The position numbers were made by a program, and so were the translations under genes. Positions 16,823-29,814 of a DNA stretch of 64,000 nucleotides are shown one piece after another; position 1 is the stretch's first letter, and every line of letters starts with the position of its first letter. The stretch comes from Rhabditoides inermis (lineage: Eukaryota > Nematoda > Chromadorea > Rhabditida > Rhabditidae): assembly GCA_963966185.1 (NCBI GenBank), contig CAWZYM010000246.1, positions 62,001 through 126,000 of the forward strand, in the 5' to 3' direction. The notes beneath the pieces were generated by a model. That model searched no databases. It saw only the letters and a list, made by a program, of their open reading frames with translations, and was not told the DNA's origin.

Positions 16823-17524
16823 ATGCCGAACTGCCCGCGTTGCTCCAAGCCCGTCTACTTTGGTACGTTTCCACGCAGCTCATAGATAACGTAACGCATT
16901 ACGTAAACATTGAACGTGACTTTTTCTAGCAAACCATCTGGCAGACTTCTTGATGTAATGTTGCTACGGTAAACGATATCGTAGTTGACAAACGCTTGCA
17001 GCGGAGCGAGTGACGTCGATTGGAAACGACTGGCACAGGCCGTGTCTGCGATGCGAGAACGAAGCATGCAAGAAGACACTCGCGGCCGGAAGCCACTCCG
17101 AGGTATGTACCACCACGCAACTCCTCCCCTCCCACTCTCTTCAACCCCTCTCGCATTCTTCCTTCCTCTTCCCCTCTGTTCCCCCCCCCCCCTTTCCTCT
17201 CAATCCGATCTTCTCTCCAGCGTGCCGGCAAGCCCTACTGTAACCGCTGCTACGGTGCTCTCTTTGGCCCTCGCGGATACGGACACGGAGGTAAATACAA
17301 AACAAACCGATTAACAAATAAGCGATCGATATTTGCAGGAGTCGAGTCGCACACTTTCCACGATGGAATGACCGGCCGGCCGGCTGGAAAGGTTCGTATT
17401 TTGCATTATGAAACCAGTTCATCTATCACTTTTTCGCTCTGGAGGGTTTATCAAACTTAATCACACACAAATGAAACTTGTGTTCTAGCCTACGGCAGTG
17501 GTTGTTAATTCGACGGAGAGGTGA
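16823..17524 (+). CDS. Single-LIM-domain CRIP-like protein (valv-1-like)
   Basis: Five exons (16823-16862, 17002-17102, 17221-17290, 17339-17391, 17489-17524) join in frame to about 99 residues. The protein has the one-LIM, cysteine-rich-intestinal-protein plan: [19 protein letters not shown], then [11 protein letters not shown], then [18 protein letters not shown] and the typical ESHTF tail. The Zn-binding Cys/His series C-x2-C ... H-x2-C-x2-C ... C-x2-C is visible. The cysteine before KKTL follows ENEA, so the spacing there is C-x4-C rather than C-x2-C. A short extra tail after ESHTF ends in VVVNSTER. Such proteins are small Zn-binding adaptors; the nematode relative is valv-1. The call is strong for the LIM/CRIP class and only inferred for orthology. 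Confidence 0.88.
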
Positions 17525-18960
17525 AACACAGTTGGGTACTTGGGTCGGCTCTCGGTTCGGAATGGCTTGTGGCATGAAGACGATGTTGGAATTGGAGTGG
17601 AATCAGATGTCTGTTGCAGGTTTGATCCCGACGAAGTGACCGCTCCTCGGAGGGTGCTCGCCCGACATGTTACCACATACACATTTCTCCCACACTACTA
17701 CAACACTCTATGATCGATCGATCGATCGAATTGCCACTTCACTCACACACACGCCCTCAGTTGTACATTTCATCCCTTCTAATATGTATATCCTTATATC
17801 CTTATATATATGTATATCCTTATATACATATATCCTTATACATATTTAGAATGCGATAAACACATTCATCTTTTTTCTCGTGAAGAGAAGTATATCTTCA
17901 CGAAATACGAAATCCATTGTACTCGTATCCATAAACAAAATCAGAAACACTGTGTTCTACTACTACTATCAAAATACTAAAATACTCTTTAAAATCTACT
18001 GAACCTACTGAATCTACAAACTCGACTAAAATACAATAATATTATTTATTCTAGAGTTGTTGAAAAAAGCATCGATAAGTACATATGGAAAAATTTCTTT
18101 CTCTGTCGGTCAGAACAGATTAATAGACACAAGTGATTTGTACCATAATCTGGCAGAAGTAATGCACAAGTAAGCTCTAAGAAATACTTAACACTCAATC
18201 ATTGCATTTGGAACGAGAAGCTGCGTAAGAGGACGAAGCGCAAAGATAGCGGTATTGGAAACACGCACACGCATGAAAGATGGTGCGTAGGGACAAGTGG
18301 GGAGCAACGCTGATGGAGTGGAGAGGGCCACCAGGAGAGGGCACGAAGACGGCCGTTCTAGCGATGGCAAGACTATACCAGGGACGCGATGCCAGACAAC
18401 GGAAGGTTGAAGGCGAAATGAATACGAGCGGCGAAAATGGGTTATGACAGATGATGCATTTACCGGCACATTGATTTAGTCTGTACATTCCTTGTATATA
18501 GTACAATTGTCACATTGTTGATCTCGACAGTAAAAAATAAATAAGCTATAAGCTAGTTTTCATCATAACCAATTTAACGCTATTTTCAGCGAGAATAAAA
18601 CACATAACACAAACGTTATCAATACGCAATCTGATGCAGTGTTGAAACTGGTATAGTAATACAGACAGCGTGGGTATGAATAGGAAATCACTTTCTACGT
18701 TCTCAAAAACTATGCGTGTTCCTATAATGTTCTTATCTTCACGATGCGTTCCGGCAATCACTCGTCTATCTGACCATCCACTTTGTGAAGGAACACAACT
18801 TCACTATGTGTTTCTTAGTATAGTAAGTGATAGTAAGTATACTCCAGGATTCATTTCTAGGAATCACGGATCACACTGGTGACGCCACGCCATGGACGAT
18901 AAATCGCGTGAGCCGTCATTTATATTTTTGAGAGAGTTCCCCAGATCTGTGTAATGGTGA
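17525..18960. other. Intergenic, AT-rich, no gene seen
   Basis: It contains a (GATC)n run near 17712-17727 and a TATATCCT-type repeat at about 17790-17845. An open frame of about 100 codons on the minus strand at 18188-18506 lacks recognisable similarity, and two frames are open over the same DNA, so I do not call it. Confidence 0.5.
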
Positions 18961-18972
18961 ATGGAATGTGCA

Positions 18973-20955
18973 GCTCTGTGGCACCCGTCAAGCGTCCGCC
19001 TGCAGATGACTCTACTGATCTTCGGTGGAATGGCGAGTGCCGTCTATATCACAACCGACATCCACATCACTGTCACTTGCATGGTCAACTCCACTGCTGT
19101 CGCGCCACTCGAAAGAGGTGCCGAAAGACGACAGGGTACTGATACTGTCAAAGTTTTTGAGCAGCCAGTACAAACTCCTCTGTGCGCTTGAAGAGAGACT
19201 CGCTATGCGACCGCTCAGACTCAGACAACGACGAACTACCCGTCACTGACTAGGAGTACTGTGCTCATTCCTTGTCTTGATCAAATTTTGATCAAATCAA
19301 ATGATCAGGGCACGCTCGTCTGGTCGCAGTCCGTACAGAACCTCATCTTCCTTGGATCATTTTGGGGTTCGACTATTTCAATTTTACCCGCAATGATGGT
19401 GTACAAGGTAATTCAGCGCTCATGTCTTTGAGAACGGAGAGACAGTTCTTTGCAGCGTTGCTCTGCTCGCAACGTGTTATCGTGTGTGTTCGTGGTGTAT
19501 ATCCTCTCTTCTCTCGCCACTTCCTCGGCCGCCGTCCATGCCGGATACCGCGCCGTCTTCGCTGTCCGCTTCATTCTCGGACTCGCTGAAGTTATTCATT
19601 TCACCTTTACAGTAGTTACCATTGCGCTTACAGGAATTCATCGCTGCCGGATTTCTGTCTATTGTGAACGCTAGGTTTCCTGTCACCGAAAAGTGAGTTG
19701 GAGTCCTTCATCAGTCATATAGAATGGTTGTGTTCAGGAGTACAGCCGTGGCTATCTTCTCTCTGGGCGGACAGGCGTCCAGTCTGTTCGGGACTCTTCT
19801 TTCTGCCGCCCTCTGTCACTCTCGACTGCGGTGGCCGGCCGTATTCTATGCCGGCGGTAGGTTGTGGAACGACATACACTAGATGACTTGTTTCAGCTGT
19901 GTTCGCATGTGTATGGTTGTTGTTGTGGCGGGCTTTCTCCGCCGATCGACCATCCGAGTGCGCCAGACTGAGAGAAAGAGAGAGGAGGTATCTGAAGATG
20001 AACATCTCAAACAACAACATGGCAGGTTCTGACTGTTGATGTACTTATGATGCATTGGTTCAGATCGCGCATTCTTCTATTCCATTCGCGAAGATTGTGA
20101 CTTCGATTCCATTTCTCGCCCTGGTACAGACACAACTTCTTTTCGGAGGCGTGTTCACTTTCGTCGGAGTGAGTCGAACAACACCATACACCAAGTATCG
20201 AGACATAAAAAGGATAAAAGTAGATGACATTCTATCCGATGTGATACTTCATAACTGTTTTGCATGGATTGTAGGCGTACTCTCCGACCTTCTTCAAGCA
20301 AGTCATGTCTGTCAGCATTCTCGCGGTGAGTCAACCAGCACTAAACTGTCACCTCTATGCTTACTCAGAACGGATTCTACTCTGGTCTGCCGTGTCTGAC
20401 AAACACTTTCTTCAAAATGCCCTGGTCAATCGTAATGGACAGGCTGAAAGAGAAGAAGGTGCTTTCACCCACTGCAGCTGTCCGCATCTCACAGGGAGTC
20501 GGTGAGGGAGGAAGAAGGAAAGGAAAGAAAGGGGACCCTTCCAGCTGGTGTCGGCACGTCGTCGTTCCTCCTGCTCCTGGCGTATTCTGTCGACTGTACT
20601 CGCCCCCTCCTCGCTGTCGCTGTCCTCTGTGGCTTCTGGGGCATCGCGAGTTGTCAGATCAGCGGCGCGCTCACTTCTATGGTCAGCATCGCGCCACTTC
20701 AGCGAACCGAAAGAAGTTCCGCTACCGCGGTGGGTTGGCGACCACCCTGACACGTTGTCAGCCGCTAGCCAGAAGACACACCGTCACCGTGGATTCTCAT
20801 TACTGGTTTTCTAGAACCATAACATCTAGTACTCTACTGCAGTCCCTCCATTGTCATTGTTCACAGGCATTTTCATGTGTGAAGCATCCTCGTGGTGTAA
20901 TAAATTTAATTTTTAATCGCGCCAAAGTACACAGGTGAAGTTCCAAGTAGGCAAT

Positions 20956-20998
<43 letters not shown>

Positions 20999-21490
20999 AG
21001 GAACATCTGTTTTTGAAATCAGGGGTTATCTAGAAACATATGTATCCAGGAATCTAGGTTTTATCAATGACCGATTCAGCTGCAATCACTTCGATGTCCC
21101 TCTTCGCCACTCATATCGGGCGCATCGCTGCCCCTCCACTCGTCGGTCTCCTCAATCAATCTGATAGTTTTTTTACACTGAACAAATTGTTCTGTTTGTG
21201 TTCCATGTTAAGTTGTTGTACGTTGTTATAAAGTTACTTTTTCAGAACACCCTGCATGAATGGCGTCGTCTGTTCATCTGTTCCAGTGGCATCTGCGCGC
21301 TAAGCGCTTTCATCTTTGTCATTGCAGCATCTGGTATGTATGTAGTTTGTATCAGTTTATGTAATCGTAAAACAAACTTCATCAGATAATGTTTTTAGGA
21401 GATGTTCAGCCATGGGCGCTTGATCAACCCGTACACAAACCGGAGACAGAAGAACTCGTGGACGAAAGAATGAAAAATGAAGCGGTGTAA
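18973..21490 (+). CDS. SLC17-family organic anion/phosphate transporter (MFS)
   Basis: Exons on the plus strand give the major facilitator plan of the SLC17 (sialin/VGLUT/NaPi-I) family: TM1 with VTCMVNSTAVAP (18973-19134), GTLVWSQSVQNLIFLGSFWG (19308-19408), VFAVRFILGLAEEFIAAGFL, STAVAIFSLGGQASSLFG (19738-19856), IPFAKIVTSIPFLALVQ (about 20068-20170), NGFYSGLPCLTN (20387 on), TDSAAITSMSLFATHIGR (21069 on) and the diagnostic GDVQPWA (21401-21421) before the TAA. The hydrophobic segments fit about 12 helices. Likely role: solute or anion transport at the plasma or an organelle membrane. Three joins (after 20024, around 20680-21060 and around 21160) have poor splice consensus, so one exon may be misplaced or the copy may carry a small defect. 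The first Met is uncertain; 18954 is possible. Confidence 0.78.
20957..20996. repeat. (TA)n microsatellite
   Basis: About 20 TA units lie in an intron of the SLC17-like gene, directly after the short exon-like segment reading YTGEV. Confidence 0.9.
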
Positions 21491-21703
21491 TCTTGTTTTC
21501 AAACACTATACTATGTTTCGCACCGTTACAGTTAATGTTGATTAACTCCTCGAAAAAATCTTGATTTTGTTTGTCAGTTTGAATTTACCGTTTTATTATT
21601 TCTTATAAATTACTTGCGTAAATAATTTAACTCGTAACCCAATCCTGCACAATACAAGCAAAACAAAGCTGGTTGAAAGTAATTTCGTATAAATGTACAT
21701 CGG

Positions 21704-22776
21704 TTACACAAAAATGAAAGGAACAAGTAGTAGAGGGAGGAACGTGATGGCTGGGGTTGCGGTGGAAGGTTCTATGAATGGATAGAAGAAGTCGCTGGGG
21801 AGTCGGAAGTCGATGCGTGGCAGATGAGCAAACACGTGCGAAGGCGCTGCAAAGCAACATGCACATGTTAGTGACGTTGTGATAATAGTTTACTATTGTC
21901 GCATGATTCTCTTTACGATCTGAAGTGTAACTGAAGAAAAATTAATTTTTACGCATTGTCTTTTTGATTTTTTTTGTTTTGTTTTGATACTCACGCCTGG
22001 TCGCATCTTTGAAGCTCACGAAATACGAGACGTAGTATGTGATGTTCGGGTTGATTTCCACCTGCAACTTTTTGTTAAAAACTATTTGATAGATAGTGAA
22101 AAGGGGAAACAATAAAAACATGCAAATACGCTTAACATCGACTGAAAATCATGAGTTCTTCAATGTGATGTGAGTATCTGTATAGTAAATCGTACATCTT
22201 CTATGTAGTAATCCCTTATAACTGATACGATACTGGTGACAGGCTGCTTGGTCGATCCCTGGATGGCGTGAATGATATCTAGTTGAACTGATGTTATCAA
22301 AGAGCAACGGGAGGGTGTGGAGGCCTGGAAAATATTTATGTTAGATAAACTAAATAAAGTGTTTTATTGAAACAAACATTGTCCTTTTTTTTAATTTTTT
22401 GCTTCGCCACCTGCCAATGATGAAAAAAGTGCCTACCCATTCATTGGTGTTGTTTCTCTTCAGTGCAATGACAGTCTCGTTTCCGGATGGAGTCGACAGC
22501 AGCTCTCCCTCAGTCGATGAGAGCACCGCGCGGTTCACACGCTGAGCCTCATCGCATGTCGATGCTCTGAACTGTTCCCATCCCATTTTACTCACGTACA
22601 TTCTTAATGTTTTGTTCAACATACCTGTAAGAGCATCCGGCGGTAGCTTGTACTCCGAATGACACCGGCCGTCTCTCTCCTCCGGTACACTCACCAAATG
22701 GGAGGGAGAAGCGAGTGGAGGAAGAGAGGAGGAGAGGGGAGGAGGGGAGGTAGCCACTGCAAGGGAGGTGAGAGTG

Positions 22777-22807
<31 letters not shown>

Positions 22808-24330
22808 AGGGAGGGAAGAGAGAGCGATAGAAAGAGAGAGAGAGCCTACCGTTGTGTCTCCTTCTCCACCTCCTCATTCACATCGTCCACATGAACCCAT
22901 TTCACAGTGAAAGTCACGGCAACACGGGTTCTGGAAAGGTCGTTTCACACACACTACACTAAAGTTTCAGGATAATGCGTATCTGAAACTCATAATAACT
23001 ACGCTGGGCAGAATCTTACCTGTTGTCCTGTCCGATACTCGTGTAATCCAGTCGGGTGACTCTAGCGGCTAGTAGAGAGGACGCATTGTGCAAGAGAGTC
23101 AGCTCCAACTGCAATCAAAACAGTCACAACCGATGTGCTAGCATTCAATGAAAGAGAGAAGATCATTACAACCACGCTAATATTGCAGTAAGAAAAATCA
23201 GTAGGTCAGAAAAAAAACTCACAGAGAATATTGCATCGTGGCACGTTGCGTTGCTCCACCTCGCTGGCCTGACAGGCTGTAGGGAAGGCGCGAGTGGGAA
23301 GTCGCCCTCCACCCCTTCCGGAGACACTGGCAGAGGACCATACGAGAGGGAGACGGGAGAGGACGAGTTGGACTGCGACCGCTATGTATCCATGTGCGTG
23401 TTCACTCCGTGCTCACCTCTCCGAGTATCTGCATGTCGATGAACTTCCCCGCATTGATGTACTGGTTGCCCTCACACGCCGTTCGATCGAATGTCTTCCA
23501 TTGGGGAACACAGGACACCGAAACGGGTTGAAGCCAGGCTGAAAAAAAACATTAAAGATGAAATGGTATTGCATCTTATTAATATTGTAATAGCGGTAGT
23601 GAAATAGGAAAGCAATTGCTGCATAGACACTTTTTGCGTCATAAAGTCACAGTGACACGTAACGAGCCATAAGAAATTCATAATTCTAGGGACGTTGAAC
23701 TGCCTGGCACCTATGGTCTGCGTTCCGACGCAGGTCTTCCCGATAAATGCGGCTGGTATGCGAAGGGGCTGTCCAGTGAAGAGAGTGAGCACACGGACGG
23801 GCTGGAAACACACGACTGATGAGACGCAAGTGACAGTCCACCCACCTCCCTCTCTTCCTCCTCCAACCCGTTCTCCGCGGCGAACTTGTGCCACTGCTCT
23901 ATGCTCTGCAGCGGAGGCAGCGACTCGCGAACGTCGTTGTCTAAAATATCGTCGTTCATAAATTATTTAGAAATTGAAATATGCAACAGTCAGAACAGTT
24001 TTTTGTTGGTTTCCGTATCTATTTTTTAAAAGATAAACGTGCTCGAGTCGACTCACTGTTCTCGCTGACGACGCAGAATAGTCCGGCATCGGGAAGGACT
24101 GAGCCGACAGAGTGAAGGAAGACGGGAGGGAAGCAGTGTCTGGCGAGGGCGAGGGACACGGGGAGGAGACAGGGCAGCAGACGCATGGGAGATCGGGGAA
24201 ATAGAGTGGATCCCGCCTGCCAGCCGCGGGCACTCACTGACCACACCTGGTCTCCCGTCACCATGGAGACACGAAAGCGCGCCACATTCAAATACTGCTG
24301 TGAAGGTATTCGTGATAGATTCATACTACT
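21704..24330 (-). CDS. Membrane-anchored extracellular protein, possible tectonic (TCTN) family
   Basis: About eleven minus-strand exons join in frame, from about 24292 (QYLNVARFRVSMVTGDQVW) down to a TAA at 21704-21706. Pieces in order: DAGLFCVVSEN, NDVRESLPPLQSIEQWHKF, VRVLTLFTGQPLRIPAAFIG, WKTFDRTACEGNQYINAGKF, SLLAARVTRLDYTSIGQDN, RVAVTFTVKWVHVDDVN, ALTGMLNKTLRMYVSKMGW, TSIVSVIRDYYIEDV, NITYYVSYFVSFKDATR, LPRIDFRLPSDFFYPF and a final hydrophobic tail (ITFLPLLLVPFIFV) that could be a TM or GPI-type anchor. Scattered cysteines and N-glycosylation sequons (NKT, NIT, NAS) suggest an ectodomain. Beta-rich strands followed by a DFFYPF-like motif before a C-terminal hydrophobic segment recall tectonic proteins of the ciliary transition zone, but this is from memory and tentative. 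The 5' end is not resolved; the gene is tail-to-tail with the SLC17 gene. Confidence 0.55.
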
Positions 24331-24982
24331 AACAAATTCTATTTCGTTGAAAACAGTTTTTTCACTTTATTGCTTTAATATATCAACATCCACAGTGTTT
24401 TGACACTGCATCGCTCCTTGTGAAGAATGAATGACATTCGGCGATCCGGACAGCTTTCTCCCCCTATCCCCCCAAATCTCGTTTCTCCTTCCGTACGATT
24501 ACGCAACTCGCGCATCTCTCTCTCCCTTTCTCTCTCTCTTTCTCTTCTTTTTTCTACAACATCCAAAATTCAGATGCAACAAACTAAACTTCTCATTCTC
24601 GATAATAGAGGGCTAGCGTAGATGTATTTTCGTGCCGGCAACCGGCAATTTCCTCTTCTCGATTTCGGGAAGTCGCGTATTGAATGAATAAAGGGTATGA
24701 AACGCACTCGGGCGCTGGTTTTTGCGCGTTTCCCTCATTGAGAGTGCGACCCGCCCTCTCTCTCTCTCTCTTTCCTTATTAGGCACAGCATAGCGAGTGA
24801 CCGCGCGCGAAACGAGATAGCACGAACCGGTCGGCTCTCTCGCCGCCTCGCACTCTCCACACCTTCCGATCTCTCGCCACCCGCAAAGAAGCACAACACC
24901 TCCATTCACGCCCATTCCCGTCACGCACCACTGCCACCGGCCACTCATTGATCTACCTGCCAGTCGGTTGATCTACCCACAC

Positions 24983-25522
24983 ATGAGAGATCTACTCCCG
25001 TCGCTGCTACTCGCAGCCTGTCTCCTACATACAGGTTCGTACTGATTAGTAGCTATCGAGAGAGGGAATTAGTCGAAAGGAATGTGGTTGCGGTTACCTT
25101 CCATTATGGAAATGTAACTGAACAAACTGATTTATCTCATTCGGTATGGTATATTAACAATCGATAGATGATCTGATTATGAATATTGTTTGAAACGTAT
25201 TCACCTCGCTTTCAGGATGGGCCTGCATGCCAGGCTACGAGGCGGAGAGGGATCGGCTGCGGGAGCACCTGGGCATAGAATGGATACCGAACGGACTCAA
25301 GAACACCGGTCAGTCTCAGCTATGGTCCTCCCTTCTTCTTTGCCTTCTTCCTTCGTTTCTTCTTCCTTCCCCTCTTGTGTGTTTTTCGTGTATGTTTTTG
25401 TTACGTGAATCTTGCCATTCACACACTGCTATCTTTCCTTTCCGGAACCCGTTACGCCTGACTGACTGACCGGTCGTCTATCCTTGCGCCACAGCTTGTT
25501 CCTACGCAATCTCCTCTCTCTC

Positions 25523-25563
<41 letters not shown>

Positions 25564-26150
25564 TGGCGATGTGTCAGTTCTTTGGATGTGCACAGATATG
25601 GGGTGCGATATGACACATGTAGCCGGGGCGTTTATCCAGTCCGCACTGTGAATAGTGAGTGATTGCTGGGAGTGGGACAGAACACAGTTCTCTGATCACG
25701 CGGAATCCAAATTCAGCAAGAGCGAACACGAAAAACAGTCACCACACAAATTCGATGAAAACAACGAGATATTTCGAATGTAATTTTTTGTATACTATTG
25801 TTTAGAAAAGTAAACGTCTACCATATCGTTGTTCAAACAGCGGAATGATAATGCGATGTCAGGTTTCCAAGCTTCTAAGCCGGTGCGTCACTCGTCCGAC
25901 CTGGACTGCAACTTCGCCTCGCCGGAGAAGTGCCAGTGGAAGAATATGGAGGACAAACACGGGCTCGACTCCCTCGACTTCCATCTGTTCGAGAAGGTGA
26001 AAAACGCTTCAAAACTGCCTTTTTTATTCGTGCTGATGTGGTCGTTTAGACTATTGACAAATGTTTTAGATCGACTTCACCGAGTTCCCGGCTCTGCAAG
26101 TGCGGCCTGGACCCAGCAGGGTGGCACAAGGTGGGTGCGCGATACAGAGG

Positions 26151-26202
<52 letters not shown>

Positions 26203-27416
26203 AAGAGAGACGTTTTGTGGGCCATACGAGAGCGCTTGTATGTGACAAGAGCTGACTTGCACACGCCGAAAAATGTCACATAAAGTGGCCAAATACAATA
26301 CAAAACAATGTACGGCATCAAATCAAAACGATAGAAGACAGAGATGTTGTTGCAGGTGAGAAGTTGCTGTTTACTGGTGACAAGAAGCGCGAGGAGCAGA
26401 CGGCCATGTACTACTCCTCCCTCGTACCCTGCCAGAACACCACAGGAAACCTCACATTCACGTGCGTTGTTTATCATTGCTGCAAGTCGACTATTGAAAA
26501 GCTTTTGAGAGATGGCAAGACATAGGGGCGGAAACGTACTTGTTGAGAACATGTGGAATAGCCATGTTGCTTCGCAGGTTCTGGGTGTACAACGAGGCTC
26601 GTGTGGATGTGCTTCTTTTGGAGGACCAGCCAGACGGCGGATACAAGGTCGTCTACGAGAAGCCATATCTGGACTGCGGTACGTTGGTCCTTCATGTGTT
26701 GAAAGTCCACCGCGAGATTAGTTTGTGAATTGACTCCACGCATTGTACGAGAAAGATGAGTATATGGCTTGAGTTTGTTTGAGAGCTCTTTCTGCGAGTA
26801 ATGTTTTGACGAAAGTCCTGAAAGTCCTGACCTTTCAGTTCCTGCCGATTGTGTTTCTTCTGTTCATTTGACTCGTTCCAGGTACGGTGCACCTGAACAC
26901 GGAGTGTCACGCCGAGATCCCATCGAAAGACACGCCATTCCGACTTGCCATCAGGTACTCAATAACTCAATGTGGTTCCACTAATACGCTGAACCTTGAC
27001 TAACTCACATACGTGTACCTATCACTTTATTGTGTAAGATCACCCTTTTCACGATAGAAAGTTTTTTTTCAAATTGTGATCATAGGCATTTTGACGACGG
27101 CACATGCGCGAGAACGGGAAAGAGTACATGAAAAGAGCGGCAGTACCGCAGAAAATCAAAAACTCACGTTCAGAGCAGTCTGCTGATCGTTTCTGATCAC
27201 TCACGTGAAACTTTCGTTCAACGCTCATTAGAACCGTGTCGTGACACGAACATTAAAAATCGTCAGAAATAGAGCACAATTTCCCAACTACCTACTAACA
27301 GAGCGTACGGCATGGAAAACAAGGAGGGGTCGTTCGTCATGCTCGACAACATTATCTACTCGGCCGGGCTGTGCAGGGTGGCAGGTGAGAGATAGAGAGA
27401 GGGAGAGAGTGTGTGT

Positions 27417-27456
<40 letters not shown>

Positions 27457-27473
27457 AGAGGGAGGGAGAGAGA

Positions 27474-27533
<60 letters not shown>

Positions 27534-29764
27534 GAGAGGTTTCTTTTTCCAGTCGACCTCGGCCCCAACTTCTCCACGAAACCCCTTATCACTGCCGCCG
27601 AGGGAAAGCACGCCGACACCGCGCAGCAGGTGTCGTACTTTGAATGTACATAAATACGGTAGGATGAGAAAGTAGGTTACTGTAAGTTAAGAACGGGGTT
27701 AATACAGTAAAGATCATGCCAACAATAAAGTTTGCTGTAACATGAGATAACATGATCATGATCACGATTACTTTTGATTTGATGCAGATTGAGCTCATTT
27801 GCAGCGATGTTCAAGTGTTGTTGTTGTTGTGTGTGTGTCATATAGAGATCATTTTGTTTAGTTGAACTGCAAGAACTGGGACAAGAGCTGTCGGTGGAGG
27901 AATGGAGCGGCAGCGACGAAGGGAACCAAGGTATATAGGAATTATACAACGCACATGTGTACTGAGTGAGTGAGTGAAAGATGCAAAGTAGTTTGCATAT
28001 GCATATGAGAGGTTTTTGCAATGATTATTTTTCGAATAAAACCACAACTCTTTTTTGTGTTACTGACGTAAGCTCGTAAGCTGAACAGAAATAAACAATA
28101 AATCGATTACATGAGTTTGTTTGTATCATTTATAGTCGAAATGGATCCTATATGCCATCCGTGACATTTCACATGTTGTGCAGTTTCGTGCAACACAACA
28201 TGTATGTCATCAAATATCCAAAACGCTTCTATGCATAGGAATCGAACCCATGTACAGGTCGCGGCGATTGTGCGCTGGCGGCGCACACTACCACTGCGCC
28301 ATAGAGGCAGTGGTTAAGAGATCGAAGAGAGAGCTCATCCAGCTCCAATGGCCTCTTCAGTGTACAATGATGAGAGATAACGAGCAAACATATCTGCGAG
28401 ATTCAATAACCTCGCAGTATGAGCCTCAATGGCGCAATGGTAGAGCGCGCCGCCAGCGCGCGATCTTTGCGAGCTGCCCAAGGGTTCGATTCCCTTTCAC
28501 AAAGCGTTTTGGATGTTTGAAAACATACACGTTGTGTTGCACGAAACTGCACAACATGTGAAATGTCACGGATGGCATATAGGATCCAAACCGACTATAT
28601 TCATCGTTTTGCAGGCGTGGTCTGTGTCCTCTTCTCCTCTTCCCTCCAACATCCTCTACAACATGACGGGCGGACACATCCATCCAGAGGGCAGCTACGC
28701 AGTGCTCTACATTGGTGGGTCGCCACGCAGTCGTAGTGTAGATGTGTCGCATGTCCTACATCTCGCATGAGTGTCCTCTTGCAGAGCAGGACTCGCGGGC
28801 TCCCCTCGACGTCATCCGATCCGATCCCATCCTGTGCCAATCACACACAGAGAACACTTTCTCCTTCCGGTCAGAATGACACTACTCATGTTACATCTAT
28901 CAAATGAAAACATGTTTGAAACATACAGGGACCTACTCGTTAAAAAAAAGCAACGAGCAGAATCAGTGTGAACACTACTTGTAATTTTACACTTTGCAGT
29001 TTCTGGAAGACGCGCGATGTGGAGCTAGAGGTGTGCGCTATGGATCAGATGGGAAAGGTAGGGAGAGAGAGAGAGAGAGGTGGACGTGTTTTGTTCTAGG
29101 TGATTGAATGTCACGATGCTCCGACTGCCCTCTCTCCTGCTTCAGTCTCACTCACTTTTAGGAAAGCTGAGAAAAACTTCGAGGTTGGCAGATAGCAGAT
29201 TTCTTAATTGACACTCGCATGATTTGAATCCAAAACTTCTTCAGATCGCGATCCGTGTGGCCAAGTTCAATGCCGACTTTGACAGTGTGGTCATAGTCGA
29301 CGACGTGAGCTACAAGGTAAGAGAGACGTGCACGGAAATTAGTTACGTTCCGAAAACGTGGACTATGATCCACGCTGCAGTGAATATACGATTTTTTCGC
29401 ATCTAAAACATGAAACACAACAACCGTGTCTGTTCAGGCGACGCTGTGTTCGGACGCGGTGTCTGTGTTTGATCTGGGAGAGCACTTCATGACCACTCCC
29501 ATGCTATCCGTACTCCTCAACAGACACGTCAACTCGGCAAAGGTACACAGCTACAGTCAACCAGTTATTAAACGTATAATTGTAGCTATAAGTTGTAGCA
29601 AAGCATGTTTCATCCCTTCTAATCAATGCAGCCGCGATGATACCACGTAAACGTAAGCTCAATAAAAAGACATGTTTCCAGGAGCTCGCTTGTGATTTCT
29701 CGAAGCGCGCCACAGACTGCGTGTGGGGATCGACAGAGAGCAACAATGGAGAGGTGAGGAGGGG

Positions 29765-29814
<50 letters not shown>

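Larger units (their letters stand above)
28131..28599. mobile_element. Foldback element with two head-to-head tRNA-like arms
   Basis: The ends are long inverted repeats: TATAGTCG...TGGATCC and about 55 further bp (CATCCGTGACATTTCACATG, GCAACACAAC) recur inverted at 28540-28599. Each arm carries a tRNA-like sequence (28225-28308 minus, 28422-28506 plus) with A-box and B-box motifs, so the two point away from each other's 3' ends towards the termini. The element lies in an intron of the MAM gene. The outermost TATA on both sides would fit a TA target-site duplication of Tc1/mariner type, but TA is palindromic, so this stays an inference. No open reading frame of note. Confidence 0.8.

Noticed and set aside
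18188..18506. Two overlapping minus-strand frames of about 100 codons
   Set aside because: Two frames are open over the same DNA, neither has recognisable motifs or clear splice sites, and composition looks noncoding.
20357..20938. Open frame of 193 codons as a single protein
   Set aside because: Only its first part (NGFYSGLP to RISQGV) is an SLC17 exon; the rest reads through introns and out of frame of the next exons.
26046..26666. Minus-strand open frame of 206 codons
   Set aside because: It runs antisense over MAM-gene exons and a GA tract; no domain and no splice context.
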